This document shows positions 9,252-17,151 of a stretch of DNA of 64,000 nucleotides, piece by piece. Within the stretch, counting starts at the first letter, position 1; every line of letters begins with the position of its first letter. The position numbers were made by a program, and so were the translations under genes. The notes beneath the pieces are model-generated. The model made no database searches and was not told the DNA's origin. It worked only from the letters and a program-made list of their open reading frames with translations. This stretch comes from Lentibacillus saliphilus (lineage in GTDB: Bacteria > Bacillota > Bacilli > Bacillales > Amphibacillaceae), in assembly GCF_019093865.1 (NCBI RefSeq), contig NZ_JABJXD010000004.1, positions 186,001 to 250,000 on the forward strand. Direction: 5' to 3'.

Positions 9252-9289
9252 ACACGCATATCCCCCATTTAATTGTATATGTCTTCTTT

Positions 9290-9316
9290 ATATCGGCAAT
9301 ATGACCTAAGTATTTA
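9290..9316 (-). promoter_or_regulatory. SigD-type promoter of the chemoreceptor gene
   Basis: On the minus strand TAAA (9316-9313), exactly 15 bp, then GCCGATAT (9297-9290). This matches the B. subtilis SigD consensus TAAA-N15-GCCGATAT, about 40 bp upstream of the ATG. Confidence 0.85.
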
Positions 9317-9517
9317 GCACTAATTTTGTTTTGTCAAACGTTATAGAAGATTATGTCTACGTACATGTCGCTTTGCCCGCTTCATTTTAATGTGATCGAC
9401 TTTACTTTTTTTGCCATTTTATATAAAAACGTTCAGCTGTCTATTAATGTTTCTTGGCTGCTAGCACAGAAATGGAGCCTGATTGCTTGATTATATGGAG
9501 ATGATTGTGGAAGTTGA
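9317..9517. other. Intergenic stretch without recognised features
   Basis: AT-rich DNA between the chemoreceptor promoter and the CRISPR-related elements. No open frame with a ribosome site, no strong hairpin and no copy of the CRISPR repeat was seen. Confidence 0.5.
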
Positions 9518-9556
9518 CAATAAAACAGCCCTTGAACCAGTTGGGGTCCAAGGGCT
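9518..9556 (-). terminator. Minus-strand terminator four bases beyond the CRISPR repeat
   Basis: AGCCCTTG/CAAGGGCT plus four inner pairs form a 12 bp stem with a 6-base loop (9527-9556). On the minus strand it is followed by GTTTTATT. It lies immediately after the repeat when read in the crRNA direction. Confidence 0.65.
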
Positions 9557-9560
9557 CGGA

Positions 9561-9596
9561 GTCATACCACATCAAGGTTTACAGGGGAATTATGGT
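9561..9596 (-). CRISPR. Single complete type II-C CRISPR repeat, no spacer
   Basis: A 36-base element reading, on the minus strand, ACCATAATTCCCCTGT then AAACCTTGATGTGGTATGAC. Length and layout (CATA-TTCCCCTG near one end, TGTGGTAT near the other) match the repeats used by Geobacillus-type II-C Cas9. Its complement reappears in the tracrRNA upstream of cas9. No second repeat occurs in the region, so there is no repeat-spacer-repeat unit: this is a spacerless array, either collapsed to one repeat or never filled. A terminator follows in the transcription direction. Confidence 0.8.
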
Positions 9597-9735
9597 ACCC
9601 TCCTCTTTAATAAGTAAGGTCATTTAATTTTATCATAATTAAGGTAATAGGTAAAATATGGTAGTGATTTAGTGTTGAGATGAGGGTGGGTGACGAGGTC
9701 TGTAATAGACGCGGGCGAATTGGTTGTGGCAAACA

Positions 9736-9764
9736 TTTACAAGTATTAAAAAAAATGTTAAATT
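9736..9764 (+). promoter_or_regulatory. Candidate promoter of the tracrRNA
   Basis: TTTACA (9736-9741), 17 bp, TAAATT (9759-9764). A start near 9771 would give a leader of about 25 bases before the anti-repeat. Confidence 0.45.
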
Positions 9765-9795
9765 TACCGTAGAGATCTTGGGGAAGGTCTTAAGA

Positions 9796-9940
9796 ATCAT
9801 ATCACATCAAGGTTTACAGGTAAGTTATTATGGTAAGGCAATAAGCCGTGGCGTTGGGGATCGCCGAACTCCGCTTTTATTTGCGGAGCTCCCCACATAA
9901 TGATTTGATTCCAGACTAATATTGTATTTAGTCTTTTTTT
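9796..9940 (+). ncRNA. tracrRNA for the adjacent Cas9
   Basis: The anti-repeat (9797-9834) can pair with the lone repeat: 18 uninterrupted pairs at 9803-9820, six more on the outer side (9797-9802, one G-U), an asymmetric bulge (TAAGTT opposite three repeat bases), then eight pairs at 9827-9834. After it come a small GGC-AATAA-GCC stem (9837-9847), a GGCG/CGCC stem (9850-9865), the CTCCGC/GCGGAG stem-loop (9869-9888) and a CCCC stretch able to pair back to GGGG (9856-9859). This order, including the GGGGATCGCC element, matches tracrRNAs of Geobacillus-type II-C systems. It ends at a terminator 33 bases before cas9. Confidence 0.88.
9913..9940 (+). terminator. Terminator between tracrRNA and cas9
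   Basis: AGACTAA/TTAGTCT 7 bp stem with an 8-base loop, followed by seven T. It separates the tracrRNA from cas9 although both point the same way. Confidence 0.8.
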
Positions 9941-9973
9941 ATATGCAAAACAAGAAGATGAGGAGGGCGTGCC

Positions 9974-12900
9974 ATGAGATTTAGTATTGGCTTGGATATC
10001 GGAATTTCATCTGTTGGATGGACAGTGATCGACCTTGATCGAGAACGGATTGAGGATATGGGTGTGCGCGTCTTTGATGTGGCCGAAAATCCAAAGGACG
10101 GATCCTCCTTGGCAGCAGCCCGACGAGAGGCGCGGTCCTCTAGAAAGACAATTCGTAGGCGGCGTTATCGCATTGGAAGAGTTCGTAAAATGATCGTTCG
10201 TCAAGGGTTATTATCAGAAGTTGAAGCAGATCAGTTATTTAATAGGGATAAAGAAGATCTTGATGTGTGGCTCATCCGCATATATGGGCTTGAGCGTAAA
10301 TTAACAAATCGAGAATATGCTAGAATATTGATTCACTATGCAAAAAATCGTGGGTTTAAATCGAACCGAAAAAGTGACACACAAGAAGAAGATGGACAGC
10401 TCCTTCAAGCTGTTAAGGCTAATAAAGATCTCATGAAGATCAAACAATATCGCACTGTAGCTGAAATGCTTATACATGATAAAAAATTTGCTGGACGTAA
10501 ACGAAATATAGATGGAGACTATTCTCGTGTGATCGCTAGAAGTGAGGTTGAACATGAAATACATACCGTGTTTGAGAAGCAACGGGAATTTGGTCATGCC
10601 TTTGCAACACAACAAAACGAGGATGTGTACATCAAGATTTGGTCTTCACAACGCCCGTTTATTACACAAGACGATATAGAAAGAAAAATAGGCTACTGTA
10701 CGTTTGAGCCAAATGAAAAACGTGCACCAAAATGGTCCTATACCTTTGAACGCTTCTGTGCACTTGATAAACTAAACCGGTTAAAAATCACGTCTGATCG
10801 GACAGCACAGCGTTCGCTTGCAGATGGAGAACGCGTTGTTATTTTGAACAAGCTTATGAATCAAAGACATATCACATTCAAAGAACTGCGCAAAATGCTC
10901 AGACTCCAAGAATACGAACGGTTTGATGGGCTCATTTATGATTTAAATAAAACAAATACACAGAACGAAACTAAAGTATTTTTATCACTTGAAGGCGTTT
11001 ATAACATGAAGCAAGCCGTCAAATCTGCCAAAGGCACATTAACAACCAAACTTCGGCCTATCGATTATGATACTTTTAGCTATGCATTGACCTATTATAA
11101 AGATGATCAAGATTCTCGGGATTATTTAAAAAATACATATGTTAATGAAGACGGGAAAAAAGAAATAAACCTTGCGAACCAAGCTTATGATGACGCATTA
11201 ATCTCAGAGCTGCTTCACCTTTCCTTTTCTAAATTCGGCCATTTATCTTTCAAAGCACTAAACAAGATTATGCCTTATGTTGAGTCAGGTCTTCGATATG
11301 AAGAGGCGTGTGAAAAAGCCGGCTATCAGTTTAATCAAAGGATAGGGAAAACCCAACAGACGCTTTTACCTGTTATACCGACAAAGGATATTACAAACCC
11401 AGTCGTCATTAGAGCTTTTTCCCAAATGCGAAAAGTCCTGAATGCCATTATTAAACACTACGGATCACCGTCGTTTGTCTATATTGAACTGGGTCGAGAA
11501 ATGGGGCGTCGCTATCCAGAAAGACGAGACTTGGAAAAGCAATATAACAGGAATCGACAATTAAATGACTCGGCAAAAGAAACAATCCGTAAATTGCGCC
11601 CTCAGAATGGTGTGCTAAGAGGTCACGATATTTTGAAGTTTAAGTTATGGGAGGAACAAAAAGGACGGTGCGCTTATTCAAATAATTTTATTTCGGTAGA
11701 TCAATTGTTTGAAGCGGGATATGCCGAGGTTGATCATATTATTCCCTATAGTCGAAGCTTTGATGACAGCACTGCTAACAAAGTCCTCGTTTTAGCTGAA
11801 GAAAATCAAAATAAAGGACAAAAAACACCCTACGAATGGTTTGGAAGTGATGCGCAAAAATGGGACGCATATACCACCTATGTTCACACATTAAAAGTGC
11901 ACAAAAAGAAAAAAAACCTGCTGCTTAACAAGCATTTCGATCAAGGAGAAACAGAACGATTTAAAGCGCGCAATATAAACGATTCACGCTACATTACATG
12001 CTTTTTAAAAGGATTCATCGAGGATAACTTACGATTTAATGGAAAATCGGATGAGAATCAACATGTCTATGCAGTAAACGGTGCTTATACAGCACTAATG
12101 CGTAAGCGTTGGGGATTTAACAAAAATAGACAAGCCGATGAACGTCTCCATGCAGTTGATGCAGCGATTGTGGCAGTTAGTCTTCCATTCAGGGATACAG
12201 TAGAGCAGTATTTTAAAAGAAGTGAAGCACATACTTCTCAGCCATTGAAGTGTGAGATTGAGGATGGACACTTCCCAGAACCATGGGAAGGGTTTAAGAG
12301 AGAATTGGAAGCAAGAATGATTCAAGATTCCGGTCAGCTAAGGTTTGCCCTTGAAAGCCTTGCAAAGAACAGTTATGATCAGAATTTTATTGATAGCGTA
12401 AAGCCAATCATTGTCTCGCGTATGCCGAAGCGATCGATTAAAGGCAAGATCCACGAAGAAACCTTGAGAAGACACAGAGATTATAATGATCGAGGGCTGA
12501 TGCGAATTGTTACAAAGACACGACTGGAAAATATCCCTTTTGATAAAAAAACGGGGGATTTTCCGATGTACGGCAAAGAATCTGATCCCAAAACCTATGA
12601 AGCTATCAAAAAAAGGTATTTAGCGTATGACGGAAAAAAAGAGCAAGCGTTTAAAACCCCACTTTATAAACCGTCTAAAAGGAAGGACATGGCGCCGATT
12701 ATAAGAAGTGTCAAAATAGAGGATACGACAAACCGAGCATTTGTCATCGATGAACATACTGTTGCAGCAAATGGTCGTATTGCCCGAACAGAAGTGTTTA
12801 GGCATAAAAAAACAGGGAAATATTATTTAACACCAGTCTATGTGAGTGAAGTGTTGTCCGGTGTTGTCCCAAGTAAGCTAATCACCCAAGGTAAGCCATA

Positions 12901-13210
12901 TAAAGACTGGGCTGTTATTACAGATGACTATGAATTTCAGTTTAATCTCTTTCAAAATGATGTATTAAACATTAAATTGCCTAGAGAAAAAACAGCTAAA
13001 ACACATACGAACACGAGAGTCAGTTGGGAGGAAGGGTTGTTCTACTTTAATGGTGTTGACACAGCAACTGCTCAAATTAAAATCACTGATCATAAAAATA
13101 GTTTTCAAGATAGAATCGGAATTACGGGCTTAAAGGTTTTTGATAAGTATCAAATTGATCCATTAGGAAACTTATCTAAGGTCAATAAAGAAATACGCCG
13201 TGATGGATAA
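9974..13210 (+). CDS. cas9: Type II-C Cas9 endonuclease
   Basis: A compact 1078-residue RNA-guided DNA nuclease, close in size to Geobacillus Cas9 (about 1,090). Order: RuvC-I with Asp8 (IGLDIGISSVGW), Arg-rich bridge helix (about 49-72), REC lobe, RuvC-II with Glu505 (YIELGREM), HNH with Asp587-His588 (VDHIIPYSRSFDD) and Asn611, RuvC-III with His726 and Asp729 (HAVDAAIVA), then WED/PAM-interacting domain. All expected catalytic residues are present, so both strands should be cut. ATG follows GAGGAGGG. The tracrRNA is directly upstream; no cas1, cas2 or csn2 is next to it, and the following gene is a housekeeping reductase. PAM cannot be read from sequence. Confidence 0.97.
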   Translation: MRFSIGLDIGISSVGWTVIDLDRERIEDMGVRVFDVAENPKDGSSLAAARREARSSRKTIRRRRYRIGRVRKMIVRQGLLSEVEADQLFNRDKEDLDVWLIRIYGLERKLTNREYARILIHYAKNRGFKSNRKSDTQEEDGQLLQAVKANKDLMKIKQYRTVAEMLIHDKKFAGRKRNIDGDYSRVIARSEVEHEIHTVFEKQREFGHAFATQQNEDVYIKIWSSQRPFITQDDIERKIGYCTFEPNEKRAPKWSYTFERFCALDKLNRLKITSDRTAQRSLADGERVVILNKLMNQRHITFKELRKMLRLQEYERFDGLIYDLNKTNTQNETKVFLSLEGVYNMKQAVKSAKGTLTTKLRPIDYDTFSYALTYYKDDQDSRDYLKNTYVNEDGKKEINLANQAYDDALISELLHLSFSKFGHLSFKALNKIMPYVESGLRYEEACEKAGYQFNQRIGKTQQTLLPVIPTKDITNPVVIRAFSQMRKVLNAIIKHYGSPSFVYIELGREMGRRYPERRDLEKQYNRNRQLNDSAKETIRKLRPQNGVLRGHDILKFKLWEEQKGRCAYSNNFISVDQLFEAGYAEVDHIIPYSRSFDDSTANKVLVLAEENQNKGQKTPYEWFGSDAQKWDAYTTYVHTLKVHKKKKNLLLNKHFDQGETERFKARNINDSRYITCFLKGFIEDNLRFNGKSDENQHVYAVNGAYTALMRKRWGFNKNRQADERLHAVDAAIVAVSLPFRDTVEQYFKRSEAHTSQPLKCEIEDGHFPEPWEGFKRELEARMIQDSGQLRFALESLAKNSYDQNFIDSVKPIIVSRMPKRSIKGKIHEETLRRHRDYNDRGLMRIVTKTRLENIPFDKKTGDFPMYGKESDPKTYEAIKKRYLAYDGKKEQAFKTPLYKPSKRKDMAPIIRSVKIEDTTNRAFVIDEHTVAANGRIARTEVFRHKKTGKYYLTPVYVSEVLSGVVPSKLITQGKPYKDWAVITDDYEFQFNLFQNDVLNIKLPREKTAKTHTNTRVSWEEGLFYFNGVDTATAQIKITDHKNSFQDRIGITGLKVFDKYQIDPLGNLSKVNKEIRRDG

Positions 13211-13266
13211 GAATATTGTTATTCTGAAATCAATAGGTGAATTTCAACAAAAAACCACCAAATGTC

Positions 13267-13287
13267 AGGACGTGCCAGGCACGTCCT
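13267..13287. repeat. Perfect hairpin after cas9
   Basis: AGGACGTGCC-A-GGCACGTCCT, a 10 bp inverted repeat with a one-base centre, followed by TCTGTTTC. It may act as a weak terminator for cas9. Its GTGCC...GGCAC core recalls the element between cssS and typA. Confidence 0.5.
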
Positions 13288-13345
13288 TCTGTTTCAATGT
13301 TTGCGAGTATGCTAAACTGAAAGAAACCTAGGGGAGGATGATTCG

Positions 13346-14170
13346 ATGCAATACGTAACACTCAATAATGGTTTACAGATGCCACAGCTCGGGTTTGGTG
13401 TTTGGCAGGTTGAGGATGCGAAAGCTGAGCCAGCTGTTGCGAAGGCACTTGAAGTCGGGTATCGTTCGATCGATACGGCGAAGGTTTATGGCAATGAAGC
13501 GGGCGTTGGACGGGCGCTAGCTAAAAGTGGTGTACCTCGTGAAGAACTGTTTATTACGACGAAAGTTTGGAATAGTGACCATGGCTACGAAGAAACGTTA
13601 GCAGCGTTTGATGCCAGTCTTGAGCGGCTAGGCCTCGACTATGTTGATTTGTATTTGGTGCATTGGCCGACGCCTGAATATGATCAGTATATTGAGACGT
13701 ATCAAGCATTGGAGAAGCTTTACCAGGATGGCCGTGTAAAAGCGATTGGTGTGTGCAATTTTAATGTCGAGCATTTAGAACGTTTACTAGATGAATGTGA
13801 GGTCGTTCCAGTCGTTAATCAGGTTGAATGTCATCCATATTTGCAGCAAAAAGCGTTAAAACAATTTTGTGCCAAGCACGATATTCACTTGGAAGCCTAT
13901 AGCCCATTGATGACAGGTGGCGCGGTACTTGAGGATGATGTTGTTCACGAAATTGCCAACCGCCATGGCAAGACATCAGCTCAAGTCATTCTCCGTTGGC
14001 ATCTGCAATACGGTAATATTGTGATTCCAAAATCGGTGACGCCAAAGCGAATTGAAGAGAATTTTGCTGTGTTTGATTTTGAATTAGATGTTTCCGAGCT
14101 TGATGAGATTGCGAAACTTGATCGGAATGAACGAAAAGGCATTGAACCGAACGAGATGAATTATAGATAG
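13346..14170 (+). CDS. Aldo/keto reductase
   Basis: A 274-residue NADPH-dependent carbonyl reductase of the AKR5 type (YvgN/YtbE-like in Bacillus). The catalytic tetrad is visible: Asp in SIDTAKVYGNE with Tyr a few residues on, Lys in FITTKVWN, His in YLVHWP. The coenzyme-binding end has IPKSVTPKRIEEN. Such enzymes reduce methylglyoxal and other aldehydes. ATG with AGGGGAGG upstream; own terminator downstream. It marks the right boundary of the cas9 locus. Confidence 0.92.
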   Translation: MQYVTLNNGLQMPQLGFGVWQVEDAKAEPAVAKALEVGYRSIDTAKVYGNEAGVGRALAKSGVPREELFITTKVWNSDHGYEETLAAFDASLERLGLDYVDLYLVHWPTPEYDQYIETYQALEKLYQDGRVKAIGVCNFNVEHLERLLDECEVVPVVNQVECHPYLQQKALKQFCAKHDIHLEAYSPLMTGGAVLEDDVVHEIANRHGKTSAQVILRWHLQYGNIVIPKSVTPKRIEENFAVFDFELDVSELDEIAKLDRNERKGIEPNEMNYR

Positions 14171-14227
14171 TGGCATGGCTTGTTCCGTGGGATGCTTGAA
14201 ACATATCACGATATAATAAGGTCATTC

Positions 14228-14261
14228 GAACAGTAGTGAAAGGATGCTACTGTTCTTTTTT
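14228..14261 (+). terminator. Terminator of the aldo/keto reductase
   Basis: GAACAGTAG/CTACTGTTC 9 bp stem with a 10-base loop, then six T. Confidence 0.85.
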
Positions 14262-14337
14262 GTTGAATGTAAAACGAATGTTATTTTGTTTATGTCATCG
14301 GAAGGAGGGACATAAATAAGGGGAGGAGGGTACTTGT

Positions 14338-15717
14338 ATGAAACATCATCCACTTTTAAAACAGTCGGTTCATCATAAACAGAAGCAAAATGGAGCGGCA
14401 CACATTACGTGGTGGCAGCTGTCGCTCATTGGTATTGGCTCCATAATAGGTGCAGGATTTTTTCTAGGTACTGGACTTTCGATCAAAATTGCTGGTCCTT
14501 CCATACTGGTAGGGTATATGGTTGCAGGTGTAACCGCGCTGTTTGTTTTTAGTGCATTGGCCGAAATGACTGTTAATGATCCACAAACAGGTTCTTTCCG
14601 AACGTATGCCGGGAAGGCTTATGGACATTGGCTAGGCTTTACATCGGGTTGGTTGTATTGGTTGTCAGGAATTCTGATTATGTCTAGTGAAATCATAGCT
14701 TTGTCTACGTTTACACAATTTTGGTTTGAAACGATTCCGTTATGGGTGTTTTCAATCATTTATGCTTTATTAGGGATAGGAATTAATGTGTTGGGCGTTA
14801 AAGATTTCGGGAAAATAGAATCTCTCTTTGCAGTTGTGAAGCTATCTACATTAGTTGCTTTTATTGTTTTTGGCGGATTATTTCTATTTGGTGTCATTAC
14901 GCCTAAGGAAGTTGTAAATAGTGCTCACGTGACAGCTCACAATTTATTCCCAAATGGTGTGATGGGATTATGGTCTGCCCTTATTTTTATCTTTTTCTCT
15001 TTTGGGGGGATAGCGGTCGTCGGTGTTGCGTCTTCGGAATTAAAAAATAAGAATGATATTCCCAAGGCGGGATTTAGTTTAATCCTTGTGCTCGTTTCGG
15101 TCTATTTATTGTCTATTTTCTTTGTGTTGGAAATGGCTGACTGGACACTCATAAATGAAAATGAAAGTCCGTTTGTGACGGCATTATCTGCTTTTCACAT
15201 TCCTTTTTTAGATTCTCTGTTTAATGTAATCATTATAAGTGCGGCATTTTCCACGATGGTCGGGGCGTTTTTTTCAGTCAGCCATGTGATGCTGTCGTTA
15301 TCAGAGGGTGGTGATGCACCAAAAGGGCTCCAGGAGAAAAATAGCCGAGGTGTCGCGTTAAAGTCGCTGCTTTTAACGTCTGCTGTTTTAGGTCTATCTA
15401 TTGTGTTGTCGTTTCTACTGCCAGACACTGTATATGAATATGTAACGACAGCTGCAGGGATCATGCTAATTTTGAATTGGAGTATTATCCTTGCCTCACA
15501 TATTAAATTACATCCAACCTATGCGAATCATCCGGATTCGTTTAAAGCATTCGGCTATCCTTTTACGTCATATTTAGGCATTGGTTTTATTGTGCTGGCG
15601 ATATCAGGCGCATTATTTCATTCAAATGAAAGGGTAGGGTTGCTCATAAGCGGAGCACTTATTGCAACAATATTGTTGTGTTACCAGTTTTTCTTTGGAT
15701 TTAAGAAGCCAAAATAG
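14338..15717 (+). CDS. Amino acid permease, APC superfamily
   Basis: A 459-residue permease with twelve hydrophobic spans. The APC signature near TM1 is clear (GIGSIIGAGFFLGTG) and is followed by ALAEMTVNDPQTGSFRTYAGKAYG, as in amino acid/proton symporters of the AapA/YbxG group. The substrate is not predictable. ATG at 14338 with a very strong GGGGAGGAGGG site. It stands alone between a terminator and a phased repeat region. Confidence 0.85.
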   Translation: MKHHPLLKQSVHHKQKQNGAAHITWWQLSLIGIGSIIGAGFFLGTGLSIKIAGPSILVGYMVAGVTALFVFSALAEMTVNDPQTGSFRTYAGKAYGHWLGFTSGWLYWLSGILIMSSEIIALSTFTQFWFETIPLWVFSIIYALLGIGINVLGVKDFGKIESLFAVVKLSTLVAFIVFGGLFLFGVITPKEVVNSAHVTAHNLFPNGVMGLWSALIFIFFSFGGIAVVGVASSELKNKNDIPKAGFSLILVLVSVYLLSIFFVLEMADWTLINENESPFVTALSAFHIPFLDSLFNVIIISAAFSTMVGAFFSVSHVMLSLSEGGDAPKGLQEKNSRGVALKSLLLTSAVLGLSIVLSFLLPDTVYEYVTTAAGIMLILNWSIILASHIKLHPTYANHPDSFKAFGYPFTSYLGIGFIVLAISGALFHSNERVGLLISGALIATILLCYQFFFGFKKPK

Positions 15718-15898
15718 GAATGGACTCATTCGCTCTTTGTTGCAGGCGTTTAATCGACACAAGCAGAGTGATCGTTGAAAAGCTTTGCAACCGTATCTTG
15801 ATGACAGCGTCCATTAAAGCAGAAGATGATAAACTTACCCTCATTGGAAAGCGTAATTTGTATGATTTGATTTTAGTCCTTTAGTTCATCCACAGGAA
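15718..15898. other. Intergenic DNA, possible gene remnant not identified
   Basis: About 180 bases with no intact frame and no clear terminator for the permease. Short open stretches are interrupted by stops and match nothing recognised. Confidence 0.4.
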
Positions 15899-16065
15899 AC
15901 GTATAAATTTAATTTTGACCGTATATATCACGACCGAGCCGCACATATCGCAAAAGCGCCGCATAATCTCTGAAAGGACCGCATAAACCCAAAAAGTGCC
16001 GCATATCGTCCACAGCAGCCGCATAAACCCCAAGAACGCCGCATATCCAAGCCCGAGCCACTCGT
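15899..16065 (+). repeat. 20 bp phased CCGCATA array
   Basis: Anchors start at 15899 (ACGTATA), 15919 (CCGTATA), 15939 (CCGCACA), 15959, 15979, 15999, 16019, 16039 (all CCGCATA) and a decayed 16059. The step is exactly 20 bases every time while the 13 bases between anchors vary. It lies between convergent genes and is not coding. Confidence 0.8.
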
Positions 16066-16099
16066 CCCTTAGTCCTCATCCAATACACATACATACAAA

Positions 16100-16141
16100 A
16101 GCAAGAAGGAAGTGCCCCAGCTTGTTCACTTCCTTCTTGCT
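16100..16141. terminator. Bidirectional terminator
   Basis: AGCAAGAAGGAAGTG/CACTTCCTTCTTGCT 15 bp stem. It ends the minus-strand HD gene (T run GCTTTTG on that strand) and can stop plus-strand read-through from the permease. Confidence 0.75.
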
Positions 16142-16239
16142 CTTATAATTACAAGGATTTCATAAGCATCGCCCAGACCTTGTTCTTCAAATAATATGCT
16201 GTCTATTGCCCTCGTTTGCACTTTGAGCACATCCACCAA

Positions 16240-16779
16240 CTACCCAAATATGCGCGCAACTGCATCTTTGAATTCCTGGAAAAAGTCAGGAATATCTTCT
16301 AGTTCTACTCCGAATTCCATATTGTGAGCAATCGATTCGTTATACCATTTTTGATCAGCAAACCCGGCATTGAAGTGTCGCCACACATCATCGCCTTGGC
16401 TCATTATTTTGTCTTCTAGATCAACTAAATTGTCTAGTTTATCCGCAACGATCAAATATTTCACGTCCAAATCTGCTTCCTTGACCGTTTCAATGGTGTG
16501 CTGCTTACGTTCTTGCCATGATTTTGATTTATCCTCAGTATGGGCGCTGACGATTTGTGCGACTCGAACTCCGAATTGTTTTTGAATATCCTCCATTGTG
16601 ATGGGTGTATCCTCAACAACATCATGTAAGTATCCAGCACAAACAAGCTCATCAGATACGCCTGCTTTTTCGAGTCGTTCAGCAACTCTTATCGGATGTG
16701 TAATATAAGGGGTGGTGCTGCCTTTCCTCGTTTGCCCTTTATGGGCGTCCATTGCAAATGAGCGAGCGCGTGTCTTCAT
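16240..16779 (-). CDS. Stand-alone SpoT/MESH1-like HD hydrolase
   Basis: About 179 residues made of one HD domain similar to the hydrolase half of Rel/SpoT: HKGQTRKGSTTPYITHPIRVAERL, the metal pair in GYLHDVVEDT, and VADKLDNLVDL. No (p)ppGpp synthetase or TGS domain follows, so it resembles small alarmone hydrolases; (p)ppGpp or another 3'-phosphorylated nucleotide is a reasonable but unproven substrate. The frame is open to 16824, but the ATG at 16779 has AGGGAGGT at correct spacing and starts the domain. Single gene facing the permease. Confidence 0.75.
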   Translation of the reverse strand: MKTRARSFAMDAHKGQTRKGSTTPYITHPIRVAERLEKAGVSDELVCAGYLHDVVEDTPITMEDIQKQFGVRVAQIVSAHTEDKSKSWQERKQHTIETVKEADLDVKYLIVADKLDNLVDLEDKIMSQGDDVWRHFNAGFADQKWYNESIAHNMEFGVELEDIPDFFQEFKDAVARIFG

Positions 16780-17041
16780 GTGTGGTACCTCCCTATGCTT
16801 TGATTTATGTTTTGATTTTATCATATCTAAGTGAATCCCTCCTTGTGTTAACAGGTCTTCAGACTTAAGTTAATTGAGTTTCATATATGAATGTCCTAAT
16901 CGCGAGCGTTCATTTTATCTCAAGTTAACGGGCTGTAAAACGCCCACTGATTGAAGGATTGAGGGTTCCAGGTGTCTGGAATGTTTTCAGGAAATTACTC
17001 GGGTTAGCTGACATTTTGAAGAGCACTTTATATGTTGCCTA
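16780..17041. other. Intergenic stretch without recognised features
   Basis: About 260 bases between divergently read genes; no repeat, no ribosome-site-linked frame and no strong hairpin was noticed. Confidence 0.4.
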
Positions 17042-17106
17042 GCTCAATAAAAAAGTGACGAGAAAAAATGTTCATTATTGAGCAAATTAAGTAAAAAATG
17101 TATACT
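17042..17106 (+). promoter_or_regulatory. Promoter and inverted-repeat operator of the SDR gene
   Basis: TTGAGC (17078-17083), 17 bp, TATACT (17101-17106). The -35 is the inner part of a perfect 9 bp inverted repeat, GCTCAATAA (17042-17050) and TTATTGAGC (17075-17083), 24 bases apart. Such an arm on the -35 suggests binding of a dimeric or looping repressor. Confidence 0.55.
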
Positions 17107-17151
17107 GTACATGTAAGGTTCACTTTCTAATAAACTTGGAGGTGCTTGTTG

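Noticed and set aside
9597-9626. The leader-side pseudo-spacer as a guide against the cas9 ribosome site or the permease at 14338
   Set aside because: The shared 8-9 bases (GAGGAGGG) are a common ribosome-site sequence, so the match is expected by chance, and the PAM is unknown.
15899-16065. The 20 bp arrays as CRISPR arrays
   Set aside because: Anchors are only about 7 bases with 13-base gaps, far too short for repeats and spacers, and they do not match the 36-base repeat of the cas9 locus.
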